Shown here in pieces: positions 35,006-46,376 of a stretch of DNA of 64,000 bases. The stretch is from JANMES01 sp038229715 (GTDB taxonomy: Bacteria > Planctomycetota > Phycisphaerae > Tepidisphaerales > Tepidisphaeraceae). Numbering within the stretch: position 1 is the first letter of the stretch; every line of letters starts with the position of its first letter. The position numbers and the translations under genes were made by a program. The DNA is taken from contig JBBROD010000013.1 in the NCBI GenBank assembly GCA_038229715.1, positions 8,090 to 72,089 on the forward strand, in the 5' to 3' direction. The notes beneath the pieces were generated by a model. That model saw only the letters and a list, made by a program, of their open reading frames with translations. It did no database searches and was not told where the DNA came from.

Positions 35006-36814
35006 TCAGGATTTATCCTGAGACTCCAACTCACTCCAGCGGGCGTAGAGATGCTCCACCGCGTTTTGGGCTCGCCCGAGCTCATCGCAAACCGCGTGCA
35101 TTTTGACGTGATCGGAAATCACCGCAGGGTCGCCGAGTTGCTCCTGCAACTTGGCGACGCGCGTTTCCGCTTCTCCGATCGCGACTTCCATCCCGTCGAG
35201 CTCTTTCTGATCCTTCCAACTCAATTTCTTCTTGCTCGACGAAGATGCTTTGGAAGTCGCTTGCGCCTTAGCAGAGGATCGCTTGTCGGCAGCGTCCTGC
35301 TTTTCTCGCTCGGCGCGGGCGGATTCCCACTGCGCCAGATCGGCGTACAGATTCGCGGTTCCCTTGCCATCGAGCGCCAGCAGATCGGTCGACACGCGGT
35401 CGAGCAGGTAGCGATCATGCGTCACCAGCAGCAGTGCGCCGGGATACGATTCCAGTGAGGTTTCAAGCACGTCAAGCGTGGCGATGTCGAGGTCGTTCGT
35501 CGGCTCGTCGAGGATGAGCACATCGCTCGGGCGTTGCATCAGCCGGGCGATGAGCACGCGGGCCTGCTCGCCGCCGGAAAGTTCGCTCACTGGGAGGTCG
35601 AGCTGTTCGGTGCGGAATAGAAACCGCTTGGCCCAGCCGGTGATGTGGAGGGTTTCGCCTTGAAAGCTGACGATATCACCGCCGGGCGAGAGCGCGCGGC
35701 GGAGAGTTTCGTTCTGGTCGAGGTGTTCGCGGTGCTGATCGAACACGACCACACGCAATCCATCAGCGCGGAAGACTGCGCCGGAATCGGGCGCGAGCTG
35801 GCCGTTGATCAGGCGGATCATCGTTGATTTCCCGCTGCCGTTGGGCCCGAGCAGACCCAGCCGCGTGCCGGGGGAGAGCACGAAGTTCACATCTCGGAAC
35901 AACTCTCGGCCGCCCATAGACTTGGTCACTTTTTTCAGCTCGATCAGCTTGCGCGTCTTGCGGTCCGACGCGGCGAAGTCGATCTGCGCGGCGCCCTGCT
36001 GCGTGTTGCGCGTGCGCAGGTCCGCCAAGTCCGCCATCATCTCGCCGGCCCGTTCGATCCGGCCCTTAGCCTTGGTGGTTCGCGCTTTGGCGCCGCGGTG
36101 CAGCCAATCGATCTCCCGCCGCACCGTGCTGGCCAGCGCGCGCTCGCGGCCTTGCTGGGCTTCGAGAAACTCTTCGCGTTTTTCGATGAATTCGCTGTAA
36201 GTGCCGTTATGGCTGAGGAATCCGTCGGGGTACGATTTGCCGAGTTCGATCACGCGGTTGACGCACGATTCGAGGAAACGCCGATCGTGGCTGACCGCCA
36301 GCGTAGCGAACGGGGCCTCGGCGATGAGTTTTTCGAGCCACTCGATGCCTTCCAGATCGAGATGGTTTGTCGGCTCGTCGAGCAGTAGCAGATCGGGCTG
36401 ACGCGCCATCTGCCGGACGATAGCGAGGCGCTTTTTCCACCCGCCGGACAGCGTGGACACGATCGCGTTCGGATCAGCGAAACCCGCGCGGTCGAGCGAT
36501 TGAATCGCCTGCAGATGGCGGTCGTGCTCGTCGACGTGCTCATCTATCGCCGCCGCCACGCTATCAACCGCCGACAGTGTCGGCTCGAACGAATCTTCCT
36601 GGGGCACATACCCGATGCGCAACTGCCGGCGCGCGATGAGTTCGCCGTCATCGGGCGCTTCCTGGCCAGCGAAAATTTTGAGCAATGTGGATTTGCCCGA
36701 GCCGTTCGCCCCGATCAGGCCGACGCGCTCGCCTTCGCTGAGGCCGAGTGTGATGCCCGCGAACAGGAGTCGGGGGCCGTAGGATTTGGCGAGATTACGT
36801 CCGGTCAGAAGCAT
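35006..36814 (-). CDS. uup: ABC-F ATPase, Uup type
   Basis: A 602-residue soluble protein with two ATPase domains and no membrane domain. Walker A motifs are GANGSGKST (about residue 37) and GPNGSGKST (about residue 325). Signature motifs are LSGGWKKRLAI and LSGGEQARVLI, and Walker B segments are LLLDEPTNHLDLEG and LILDEPTNDLDIAT. A C-terminal coiled coil (KKKLSWKDQKELDGMEVAIG) identifies the Uup branch, whose members act on ribosomes or branched DNA intermediates. It is probably co-transcribed with the Sua5 gene, 43 bases upstream. Confidence 0.85.
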   Translation of the reverse strand: MLLTGRNLAKSYGPRLLFAGITLGLSEGERVGLIGANGSGKSTLLKIFAGQEAPDDGELIARRQLRIGYVPQEDSFEPTLSAVDSVAAAIDEHVDEHDRHLQAIQSLDRAGFADPNAIVSTLSGGWKKRLAIVRQMARQPDLLLLDEPTNHLDLEGIEWLEKLIAEAPFATLAVSHDRRFLESCVNRVIELGKSYPDGFLSHNGTYSEFIEKREEFLEAQQGRERALASTVRREIDWLHRGAKARTTKAKGRIERAGEMMADLADLRTRNTQQGAAQIDFAASDRKTRKLIELKKVTKSMGGRELFRDVNFVLSPGTRLGLLGPNGSGKSTMIRLINGQLAPDSGAVFRADGLRVVVFDQHREHLDQNETLRRALSPGGDIVSFQGETLHITGWAKRFLFRTEQLDLPVSELSGGEQARVLIARLMQRPSDVLILDEPTNDLDIATLDVLETSLESYPGALLLVTHDRYLLDRVSTDLLALDGKGTANLYADLAQWESARAEREKQDAADKRSSAKAQATSKASSSSKKKLSWKDQKELDGMEVAIGEAETRVAKLQEQLGDPAVISDHVKMHAVCDELGRAQNAVEHLYARWSELESQDKS

Positions 36815-36857
36815 CCGGGCAGGTTAGTCGAGAGTTTGCCGCGCGTCACGCATCACA

Positions 36858-37790
36858 TCAGTGAAGCGGCCTGGTCGCGCGCATCAAGCGGTCGCGGACG
36901 GCCAGCCAGCGCGGTTCGTCGGGCGGCATTTCGACGTAGATCGCGCGGAGGTTTTGCGCGTCCAGTGAGCGGAGTTTTTCGTAAATCGTGCGGGCGTAGG
37001 CGATCGGGTCGATGTCGCAGCGGATGACGGCGGCGTTGTCGGTGGCGATGGATGACAACGCGCTCGACTCAAACCGATACGCCGGCGTGGCGGGGGCGTA
37101 GTGGATCGCGTGTTGCCCCGGCGACAATGCCGGCTCGGTCGTCGGCGTGATGTGGTGTTGCACGATCACCCGGCCGATGACGGATTCGATCTGCTCGCGA
37201 CTGATCCCGCCGGGGCGGAGGATCGCGGGGACGTCGGTCGACAGATTCAGCACGGTCGATTCGATGCCGACCCGGCAGGGGCCGCCGTCGAGGATGAGGT
37301 CGACCGCGTCGCCGAGTTCGTCGCGGACGTGGCTCGCGGTGGTCGGGCTGACGCGCGTGCTGCGGTTAGCGCTCGGGCCGGCCAGCGGGCGGTCGAATCG
37401 GCGGAGCAGTTCCAGCGTCAGCGGGTGATCGGGCGACCGCAAGCCGACCGTCGGTCCGCCGGCGGTGGCGAACGCGCTGATGGCGGAAGTTTTTTCCAGC
37501 ACGAGCGTGATCGGCCCCGGCCAAAACGCGTCGGCGATCTGCTGCGCTTTCTTCGGCCAGTTTTTGGCGTAACGCCTGGCGACGGTGGCACCTGCCACAT
37601 GGCAGATCAGCGGATTGGTAGTCGGTCGGCCCTTGGCTTTGAAGATTCGTACGACGGCGGCGTCGCTGGTGGCGTCGGCGCCCAGGCCGTATACGGTTTC
37701 GGTGGGGAAGGCGACGAGTTTGCCGGCGCGCAGCAACGCTACCGCGCGGTCGAGATCGGGTTCGCGTAGGAATGGGTCCACAGACGGCAC
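36858..37790 (-). CDS. L-threonylcarbamoyladenylate synthase (Sua5 type)
   Basis: A 310-residue two-domain enzyme making threonylcarbamoyl-AMP for the t6A modification of tRNAs. The YrdC domain has KLVAFPTETVYGLGADA, KGRPTTNPLICHVA, FWPGPITLVLEK, RPLAGPSANRST and ESTVLNLS. The C-terminal Sua5 domain starts at about residue 225 after the linker SPGQHAIHYAPATP, so it is the long Sua5 form, not the short TsaC. It is the first gene of a minus-strand pair with uup. Confidence 0.93.
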   Translation of the reverse strand: MPSVDPFLREPDLDRAVALLRAGKLVAFPTETVYGLGADATSDAAVVRIFKAKGRPTTNPLICHVAGATVARRYAKNWPKKAQQIADAFWPGPITLVLEKTSAISAFATAGGPTVGLRSPDHPLTLELLRRFDRPLAGPSANRSTRVSPTTASHVRDELGDAVDLILDGGPCRVGIESTVLNLSTDVPAILRPGGISREQIESVIGRVIVQHHITPTTEPALSPGQHAIHYAPATPAYRFESSALSSIATDNAAVIRCDIDPIAYARTIYEKLRSLDAQNLRAIYVEMPPDEPRWLAVRDRLMRATRPLH

Positions 37791-37862
37791 ACATTACACA
37801 GAATCGAGTGCGCGGGGTATGGTAGGTTTACTTAGGTGTGCGTGAATACCCGAGGGATTTTT

Positions 37863-38636
37863 CTACGCCACGCCGAGGCGTGCCCGGCGGGCTTCTTGGC
37901 GCTGGAGCTCGCCGACGATTTTGGTGAGCTTGGCCATGGCGTGTCGCCCGTCGAGGCTGTTGTCGAGCCCTTTGAATGCGATGCCCGTCCGAATCTTCAT
38001 GGGTTCCGAGCCCGGCAGCGGTTGGCGCATCGTCCCCTCGAGAATGAGTTCCACTTCGCCGGTGGTGATCGCAACGCGCAGCCGGTCTTCGCAGCAGACT
38101 TTGGGCGATACACCATTGACTCCGACAAAGAGCACGCCGACCCCGCCGGTGCTGATGTCGAGCAACTTCGTTTCGATGCGAGCACTGGCTGCGGGCTTAT
38201 CGCGGACGGGGATGCGCGGGGCAATCCGCCAGACCTCCAGCCGAATCTCCGCTTCTACAGGCACGCGCACGCGGTAGTTGGTGCGACGCTGCATCTGCTT
38301 GATCGACGTCGGCAGCTGCACGCGAACGGCGCAGACGGTGGTTTCGGCGTTGACCGGGTAATCATCTTTGCGTTCAAGCAGGACGGAGGTGAACACGCTT
38401 TTCACCTCTGCGGTTTTGAAACTGATGCCGGCCGGCTTTTTTTCTTTGATCAACTCGTCGATCAGGGCGCGATCGTCCGGGCTGCATTCCATCCAAAAGC
38501 CGTCGTCGGCCACTGCCAGGAAACGCGCCTTCTGGTGGCGTAGCATCCCTGCGGATGGGAGCGAAAGAACCGCGCCGGTGTTTCGGGCGACGGCATCGAG
38601 AAGTTGCTGGAAATCGGTATCGGGCATTGGGAGCAT
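37863..38636 (-). CDS. PilZ-domain protein (predicted c-di-GMP receptor)
   Basis: A 257-residue cytoplasmic protein in the YcgR-like two-domain layout. The N-terminal half (residues 1-115) resembles a flagellar-brake split-barrel. The PilZ domain begins with QRRTNYRVRVP (the RxxxR motif) and continues to LLDISTGGVGVLF (the DxSxxG motif), the two c-di-GMP contact sites. ATG 38636 and ATG 38627 are both possible; AGGA eight bases upstream favours the second slightly. No motility genes are adjacent apart from the distant YjfB-like gene at 55.7 kb. Confidence 0.85.
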   Translation of the reverse strand: MLPMPDTDFQQLLDAVARNTGAVLSLPSAGMLRHQKARFLAVADDGFWMECSPDDRALIDELIKEKKPAGISFKTAEVKSVFTSVLLERKDDYPVNAETTVCAVRVQLPTSIKQMQRRTNYRVRVPVEAEIRLEVWRIAPRIPVRDKPAASARIETKLLDISTGGVGVLFVGVNGVSPKVCCEDRLRVAITTGEVELILEGTMRQPLPGSEPMKIRTGIAFKGLDNSLDGRHAMAKLTKIVGELQRQEARRARLGVA

Positions 38637-38714
38637 CCTACAGATAGCTTATCGACTCAAATCGATAATTGAATCAAGGCTGCCCGCCATTCAATAACTA
38701 ATAGAAAAGCGGAC

Positions 38715-39314
38715 CTATTTTCGGCGAAGTCCGACGAAGAGTCCCATCATGCTGCTTCCTGACGTTGGAAGGTGCGCGAGGGCCGCGTCTTTCAATCTGC
38801 CGGCCTGATCGGTGACCCAGGCGATGGAATTCGAATACTTTTCTTTTGCGGCCGTCAGATCGACGTTCACGACGTTGAAATAGGAGAGCCCCAGCATTAA
38901 TCCGCCGATGAGCACGGTGATCAGCAGCATGGCTTTGATGAACACACGGAACGCCCACCCGATGATGTACGCCGCGACAAAGCTTATACCGGTGCGCGTC
39001 ATCGCCGGGGAGTGTTGCGTGAAGAACGAGTCGTCGGTTGTGGCGGTGGGGTTCGGCTCGCTCTGCGCCGGCGGGGCCGTGGCGGGGTCGACGAAGTTGG
39101 GCGCGTGGTCCGGCGGGGTGGCGCTTTCGGTTCGGGTATCGACCGTAGCCGGAGTCGTAGGATTCAAACTGTGATAGGTTTGTCCCGCGACGCCCGTTCC
39201 ACCAATCATCGCCGCCAACCCCAGCGCGATTTTTTTCCAACCGGCCATCTGGAACAGATCACCAAAAAACCGCGTTACGATAGACGGCTTCCCGCCGAAT
39301 TCCGACTCAGACAT
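38715..39314 (-). CDS. membrane protein, possibly FUN14-like
   Basis: A 199-residue protein. Residues 20-45 are a first hydrophobic segment, followed by a Pro/Thr-rich linker. A hydrophobic pair then follows (TRTGISFVAAYIIGWAFRVF and LLITVLIGGLMLGLSYFNVV), then a polar VNVDLTAAKEKYSNSIAW region. The second half resembles FUN14-type membrane proteins, but only loosely. AAAGGGG upstream supports ATG 39314; the frame extends further upstream without a ribosome site. The function is unknown. Confidence 0.6.
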   Translation of the reverse strand: MSESEFGGKPSIVTRFFGDLFQMAGWKKIALGLAAMIGGTGVAGQTYHSLNPTTPATVDTRTESATPPDHAPNFVDPATAPPAQSEPNPTATTDDSFFTQHSPAMTRTGISFVAAYIIGWAFRVFIKAMLLITVLIGGLMLGLSYFNVVNVDLTAAKEKYSNSIAWVTDQAGRLKDAALAHLPTSGSSMMGLFVGLRRK

Positions 39315-39590
39315 GCAGCGCCCCTTTCCGGTGACTCGATTGTAATTCAATTCACTTAAATGAGTAGCGTCCATTTCGGTACGAATGCCAACCCAGGATT
39401 GATGCACCAGATGGGCCTGCGGAGCAATCAGTCGATTGAAGCCGCGCGACTCAGATTTCGGCGAAAATCGAGCTAAAAATGCGCCAATTGTGTGGAAAGA
39501 TGTTGCCATTAACCGAGATTCGGTTAGTTATGTAGACACTCGAACACGGATGTTCGAGCGAGCACATCGGGGGATCAGGAGAAATTGCAA

Positions 39591-41165
39591 ATGCGGCCAA
39601 CACGGATGTTGATCGGGAAGACGCTCTGGGCAAGCGGATTCAGCGTTTTGTTATTCGCCAATTCTGCCAAGGCTGGGGACTTTGTCTGGAACACCGTCAT
39701 TGATGATACGTCCGGGATAGAATCCGGCACGCTCACATTTTTCGGCGCTGACGAGATCGTTGTCGGGACCGGCGGAACCGTCGCGACGATTTCCACACTT
39801 GATAACGGATCGAACCAACTCAAGTACGTGACATTCAACGCGTCCAACGGAAGCGTAGCGACCCAGATCATCGCCCGGCCGGGGAATTCAGGCACGCTCA
39901 CGCTGTCGCAAGGAGTCAACACCTATCACACAAACAGCCCTGCCACGGCGTTTGGGGATTTCGCGGGACTCGCGTTGACGGAATCGGGCGGCTTACGACT
40001 CACATTCGCCGCCGAGGAAGAGGCCGTCAGCAACCCGCCTAAGGGGCTCTTTCAAGCGTCTGTCAGCGGAAACACGGTCACGCCGAGCACGATCATTTAT
40101 CAGTCCGCGTATACACTCGATACGGCTACCGGCATTAGCCTGCCGGACCTTCATGCCCAGGTAAATGCCAGCGGCACGGTGGCGTATCAGGCGGCGGCGG
40201 GATCGAATCAGGCGATTTTCTCGTCGGCCTCCAACACGGCGGTGGTTACCAGTGCTGACTTGAAAAACTTCAATCGCGTACCGGCGTCGGTTGACATTAA
40301 GCGGATCGCGATCGCGTCGGACGGGTCGGTCGCATTTCGCGCCACAAAGCTAGACGATTCGGCGACCGGCATCTATCGAAACAACACGCTTACGCCAGTC
40401 GTTTCAGGATTGAGCACCGACAGCCGGCTGATCGAAGCCAGCACCGATCACGTGCTGTATACGAAAATGAGTGGATCAACCGAATCGCTCTACATCGCGC
40501 CCGATAACGGCACGGCTGTGCAGTTATCTTCGTACGACACGCTGTCGGTCTTCCGCGGCAAAGCGGTGATGACGCAGCAGACCCGCGTGGCGTACTTCGA
40601 TCTGGACGGTGCACCGGAAAACGCCGGCCATGAATCCGACGCAACGCTGCAGTATTACGACGCGAACAATTCGACGAAGAAAACCGTCGCCTACGTCGGC
40701 GAAACGGTTGGCGCTTCGTTTACGATCAAAAACTTCTACCCGTTCGACAATCAAATCGATCCGAAGTTAAACGACCGCGGCACGGTGGTGTACGACGCGA
40801 TTCTTTCCAGCATCGACAACCACGACGTACAGGCGATTCTGGTCTGGGACAGCCTGAGTGAGACTTCGAAAATCGTTGTGAAGGTTGACCTGACGGATGG
40901 AACGTACAGCGATACCTATACGCTCGGCAACACGGACTATGCGGTGACGGGCATTAGCATTTCGACTTCGCGCGAAAATGTGGCTTACGGGCCGTTGAAA
41001 GACGCACTCAGCGACGATAACTGGTTGGCGTTTGGCCTGTCGTACAACGACGGATTCACGGACCATCAAGTGATCGTCAACACGCTGGTTCCCGAGCCCG
41101 CCTCGGCCGGGCTGATGCTTTCGGCCGGGGCGGCCGCGATGCTTCGACGCCGGCGCCGACGATAA
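39591..41165 (+). CDS. PEP-CTERM protein with NxxG-type tandem repeats
   Basis: A 524-residue exported protein. It has a signal peptide (SGFSVLLFANSAKA) and ends with the exosortase sorting signal: VPEPASAG, a hydrophobic stretch (LMLSAGAAAML) and RRRRRR. The body has repeats of about 40-60 residues, each centred on N/S-x-x-G-x-V-A/V-Y/F: VNASGTVAYQAA, IASDGSVAFRAT, LNDRGTVVYDAI. This is the tandem-repeat type that uses varied C-terminal anchors. It is likely a surface or extracellular-matrix protein processed by an exosortase encoded elsewhere. AGGAG upstream of ATG 39591 sets the start. Confidence 0.88.
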   Translation: MRPTRMLIGKTLWASGFSVLLFANSAKAGDFVWNTVIDDTSGIESGTLTFFGADEIVVGTGGTVATISTLDNGSNQLKYVTFNASNGSVATQIIARPGNSGTLTLSQGVNTYHTNSPATAFGDFAGLALTESGGLRLTFAAEEEAVSNPPKGLFQASVSGNTVTPSTIIYQSAYTLDTATGISLPDLHAQVNASGTVAYQAAAGSNQAIFSSASNTAVVTSADLKNFNRVPASVDIKRIAIASDGSVAFRATKLDDSATGIYRNNTLTPVVSGLSTDSRLIEASTDHVLYTKMSGSTESLYIAPDNGTAVQLSSYDTLSVFRGKAVMTQQTRVAYFDLDGAPENAGHESDATLQYYDANNSTKKTVAYVGETVGASFTIKNFYPFDNQIDPKLNDRGTVVYDAILSSIDNHDVQAILVWDSLSETSKIVVKVDLTDGTYSDTYTLGNTDYAVTGISISTSRENVAYGPLKDALSDDNWLAFGLSYNDGFTDHQVIVNTLVPEPASAGLMLSAGAAAMLRRRRRR

Positions 41166-41266
41166 CGCCTGTCCTGCCGGCACACTTGCCAGACTGGCAG
41201 CCGATCGGGCGGGACTGTCGATTTGGCACACTTTGGGTCGGCTGGGCGAATTTCGTAAACTCAATT

Positions 41267-41288
41267 TTGACAACTGTTTAAACAACAG
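41267..41288 (+). promoter_or_regulatory. possible dnaK upstream promoter/operator
   Basis: TTGACA at 41267-41272 is followed at 41274-41288 by CTGTT-TAAAC-AACAG, an inverted repeat, about 85 bases before the dnaK ATG. No good -10 hexamer follows at the right distance, and no CIRCE element is present, so the call is tentative. Confidence 0.3.
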
Positions 41289-41372
41289 CGGATGGATGGC
41301 ACACTCTTTGCCACATCGCTCGTAGTCCATCCCTGCGCATGCACGGGTCGACGCGAACAGGAGACTATCAAC

Positions 41373-43286
<1,914 letters not shown>

Positions 43287-43318
43287 TCGGCTGTCACTGA
43301 GACTGAACGACGATAACC

Positions 43319-43352
43319 GAAGGCGGCCTCCACAAGTGGGCCGCCTTCTTCA
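43319..43352 (+). terminator. dnaK terminator
   Basis: A ten-bp stem, GAAGGCGGCC with GGCCGCCTTC, around a ten-base loop, followed by TTCATT, 32 bases after the dnaK stop. Confidence 0.8.
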
Positions 43353-43462
43353 TTCGGTATTGAATGTCTCGCATGACACGTCGAGAAACGACGCGCGGCA
43401 CCCCAGCGCAAATCGAGTCTATTACGGTTTTTATTTAATTCACGCGCCATCTGACGCAACTC

Positions 43463-43543
43463 GTCATTCCGAGGTACGCCGAGGAATCTCGGGAAACGAG
43501 CGGTTCTCGTACGCCGAGATTCCTCGGCGTACCTCGGAATGAC
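43463..43543. repeat. palindromic repeat, subfamily TTCCGAGGTA, copy 1
   Basis: Arms begin GTCATTCCGAGGTACGCCGA and close with its complement; the centre is GGGAAACGAGCGGTTCTCG. The left flank (43433-43462, TTAATTCACGCGCC) recurs, inverted, beside the copy at 52611. It sits in the dnaK-dodecin gap. Confidence 0.85.
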
Positions 43544-43586
43544 AGAGCAGGAAGCGCGAGGATTAAGCCAATTTCATACACCCGAA

Positions 43587-43796
43587 TTAATCTTCGATTT
43601 TGAACCCGACCTTCAGTGTCACCTGCCATTCATGTACTTTGTTATCGCGGATCGCGCCGCGGGTTTCGATGACTTGAAACCACGACAGATGTCGGATGCT
43701 GCGTGAGGCGATCGCGATCGCGGTTTGCACGGCTTCTTCGATCGAAGTGCTGCTCGTGCCGGTGAGTTCAAGCGATTTGTACACATGTCCGTCCAT
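43587..43796 (-). CDS. dodecin
   Basis: A 69-residue protein matching the dodecin family, small dodecameric flavin-binding proteins that store or buffer flavins. It has the typical VYKSLELTGTSSTSIEEAVQ start, AIASRSIRHLSWFQVIETRG (flavin-stacking Trp in LSWFQV) and the C-terminal VHEWQVTLKVGFKIED. The length is normal. It stands alone, transcribed towards dnaK's terminator. Confidence 0.92.
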   Translation of the reverse strand: MDGHVYKSLELTGTSSTSIEEAVQTAIAIASRSIRHLSWFQVIETRGAIRDNKVHEWQVTLKVGFKIED

Positions 43797-43898
43797 ATAA
43801 GCTCCTGACCTTTGAGAGTTAGAGAATGATACGCTCGCCCACGAGGGATTTTACCTGAGCGCGGGATATTTTGATCGCCGGCAAGTATCATCTGGGGC

Positions 43899-44405
43899 AT
43901 GATAGACAAATCGTTCGCGCAATGGTTTTTAACGCGGGTCGAGCCTTTCCGCGACGTCCCTCCTGAAAAGCTCGCCGCCGAGCGGGAGGCGATGAGCAAG
44001 CAGCAGGAGTTCAACAACCACTACGCAGATTTCCTCAACTCTGCGGTTTTTCCGGCGGTTGAGTCGCTCGTGAAACTGCTGGCCAAGTCGGGGATCGTGC
44101 ATCGGGTTTCGACGTGGGGGAATCAGTTGTCACTTCGGGTTCATTTGGCTTGGCGGTGGGGCGAGTTGGTCATTATGCAGTCGCATCAGGATTGCGTGAC
44201 GTTCGAGCACCACGTCATCACCGAAGGCGAACGCCGCGGCGATGACTCAGCCGACGATCATTCACACACCTACGACCTTCGCGATCCACTGCCGGCCAGC
44301 GTGGCAGAGCACGAACTTCAGTTTTTCCTTGGACGTGTCGGGCAGGACCTGGTCGAGGGCGAACCACAAGCCGAAATCCCGCCCGGCGAAGAAGGGGAAT
44401 CGTAA
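43899..44405 (+). CDS. hypothetical protein
   Basis: A 168-residue soluble protein. The N-terminal 60 residues are helical (WFLTRVEPFRDVPPEKLAAE), the middle is mixed alpha/beta (WRWGELVIMQSHQDCVTFEH), and the last 25 residues are acidic and Gly/Pro-rich. No signal peptide or recognised motif is present. It is followed 71 bases later by a receiver-like gene on the same strand. Confidence 0.55.
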   Translation: MIDKSFAQWFLTRVEPFRDVPPEKLAAEREAMSKQQEFNNHYADFLNSAVFPAVESLVKLLAKSGIVHRVSTWGNQLSLRVHLAWRWGELVIMQSHQDCVTFEHHVITEGERRGDDSADDHSHTYDLRDPLPASVAEHELQFFLGRVGQDLVEGEPQAEIPPGEEGES

Positions 44406-44476
44406 CGGGTTTGATTCCCGGCTGGATCGGAGTGCGCCGCAAGTCTAGTATTGGCCGATTCTGCGAGGGAGCATGT

Positions 44477-44869
44477 ATGGGCAAGAAAGTTATTCTGGTC
44501 GGCCACTGTGGCGCGGATAGTTCGTATCTTCGAATGGCAGTGAAAGCATCGCGACCCGACGCGGAGTTTTTGTTTGCCGAGAGCGACAAGGAACTCAAGC
44601 ACGCCGTCATGGACGGTGCGGACTTGGTGCTGTTTAACCGCGTTGTCGATTACGGGTTTGATTCCGAAGAAGGCATCGAACTGATCCGGTTGTATAAAAA
44701 AGCCTTTCCGGCGATGAAATCGATGCTGGTGAGCAACTACGAATCCGCACAGGCCGACGCTGTCAAAGCCGGGGCGATGCCGGGGTTCGGAAAACGCGAG
44801 ATCGGCACGCCCCGCGTGAAGCAACTGCTGGCGGAGGTTTTGTCGGACTCTCAGACCGCCACTCGATGA
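44477..44869 (+). CDS. stand-alone pseudo-receiver (CheY-like) protein
   Basis: A 130-residue protein with the pattern of a response-regulator receiver: first strand KKVILVGHC, third strand ADLVLFNRVVDYGF, fourth strand MKSMLVSNY, and a Lys-containing loop PGFGKREI near the fifth strand. The position of the phospho-accepting Asp (normally LxLLD) is Asn in LVLFN, and the acidic pair after strand one is missing. It is therefore unlikely to be phosphorylated conventionally. GAGGGAG upstream supports ATG 44477. The family assignment is by pattern only. Confidence 0.5.
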   Translation: MGKKVILVGHCGADSSYLRMAVKASRPDAEFLFAESDKELKHAVMDGADLVLFNRVVDYGFDSEEGIELIRLYKKAFPAMKSMLVSNYESAQADAVKAGAMPGFGKREIGTPRVKQLLAEVLSDSQTATR

Positions 44870-45111
44870 CGGATTTGCGTGATTTGACGGTTTCAGACGG
44901 AATCGAAACCCATCGCCGGGCGTATTTTACCCAGTTTCACAGTTTGTTTGCCGATAGACAGGGAAAGGCGCTAGCGGGGTTTGAATTCTGTTGACATCCC
45001 CCGGCGATTCCGGTCTGCTATAAATCAGGACGAGTCAGGTTCTTACCCGACTCGGGAGAAATGCGGCTGCGACACGACGTTGCAGACCTGAATTGTTGGT
45101 TTGGAGGTCCG

Positions 45112-46164
45112 ATGTCTGTCGTTAAAAATTTGTCTCGCTCGATCCTCGCTGCGGCCGTGCTGAGCATTGCTTCAGTCGCTTCGGCAAGCCTGATCAATGT
45201 CGATTCGATCACGACCGGCGTCGGCACGGGAACGGCCAGTTCGACCGTTGCGCCGGGTGGTGAAAAATCTTCGTTCTTCAAGACCAACACTAACTACACG
45301 GTTAATTTCCAAGGCGGCGCTGCCCCGGTGACGAGCATCATCGCCGGCGGTCAAACTTACAATACTATCACTCCGGCTGATTCAGTCACCATTCGCAAAA
45401 ATCAGGGCAACACGAAGACGCCGGACTACAGCCCGATCTGGTATCAGGGTTCGGTCACCGGCAGCACGGTCAACCTCAAGGGCACTCGGCAGAATTCGCT
45501 GTCGGATGCGTTGAAGCAGAACGACGTGTATGTCGGCGTTGACAACCTCTTCTCCAACCGCCAGGGCGGCAACGGCAATAACGTTCGCTCCGAGCGGCTC
45601 GACGTGGTCTTCAGCAGCGGAATTACCTCGGCGGCGAACAAAGTGTTTGGCGTGTTTGAACGCGGTAGAGCCACCGGTCCGAACTCGCACGACCCGTTCA
45701 AGATTGCGGCGATCACCAGCGTCGACGCTAACGGCAACCCGACCGGCTACGGAAACGTGATCGCTGTCGACCGTGGCTGGGGCACCGCTTCGGTTCTCGG
45801 CTCGTCGATCTCGTCGATCATCCTTCGCAACAGCAACGGCAACTCCGATCTGACCAGCCCGTCGGCGATCATCCCTCAGCCGATCGGCGGGGTGCTGATT
45901 CCGACCGACGACTTGGCCGGCCCGGGCGTCACCATCTTCGGGTACTCGCTGTTCGCGTACGATGTCACCGGAACGGGCAATGAACTGCTCGACTGGACCA
46001 ACAAGAACTACTTCCCCACCAACACCCAGCACCAGTTCGGCGGGTTAGATTTGGTGAGCATCACCGGGCTGATCCAACTCAACGCAGTACCCGAACCCGC
46101 AGCGCTCTCGATGATGGGTTTAGGAGCATTCGCACTGCTCCGTCGGCGTCGCGCCCGAGCTTGA
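45112..46164 (+). CDS. PEP-CTERM protein
   Basis: A 350-residue exported protein with a signal peptide (ILAAAVLSIASVASA) and a C-terminal VPEPAALSMMGLGAFALLRR sorting signal ending RRRARA. The mature region is Gly/Ser/Asn/Thr-rich and beta-like (SIIAGGQTYNTITPADSVTI, GVDNLFSNRQGGNGNN), with no enzyme motif. It is probably anchored or released at the surface through exosortase. GGAGG four bases upstream of ATG 45112 sets the start. It has its own terminator. Confidence 0.85.
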   Translation: MSVVKNLSRSILAAAVLSIASVASASLINVDSITTGVGTGTASSTVAPGGEKSSFFKTNTNYTVNFQGGAAPVTSIIAGGQTYNTITPADSVTIRKNQGNTKTPDYSPIWYQGSVTGSTVNLKGTRQNSLSDALKQNDVYVGVDNLFSNRQGGNGNNVRSERLDVVFSSGITSAANKVFGVFERGRATGPNSHDPFKIAAITSVDANGNPTGYGNVIAVDRGWGTASVLGSSISSIILRNSNGNSDLTSPSAIIPQPIGGVLIPTDDLAGPGVTIFGYSLFAYDVTGTGNELLDWTNKNYFPTNTQHQFGGLDLVSITGLIQLNAVPEPAALSMMGLGAFALLRRRRARA

Positions 46165-46194
46165 AGCGACTTCGAAACATTCAATCAATCACCG

Positions 46195-46227
46195 GGCTTG
46201 CCACTTCAGTGGCAAGCCTTCTTTTTG
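46195..46227 (+). terminator. terminator of PEP-CTERM gene
   Basis: A ten-bp stem, GGCTTGCCAC with GTGGCAAGCC, around loop TTCA, then TTCTTTTTG. Confidence 0.9.
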
Positions 46228-46376
46228 ATCTTGACGCCAATCCCCCACTGCCCTATAGATTAATAGGATTATCTGAAAAGAACCCAGCGATAAACGCGGA
46301 TTTGCGATCGCGTTCCCGCGCCGCTATCTTCGCTTCTCCCGTCGCAAAACCGCAGGGAAATTCAGAAGGATTTGTC

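Noticed and set aside
41166..41372. CIRCE element upstream of dnaK
   Set aside because: No TTAGCACTC...GAGTGCTAA pair is present; TTTGGCACACTTTGG is only a chance resemblance.
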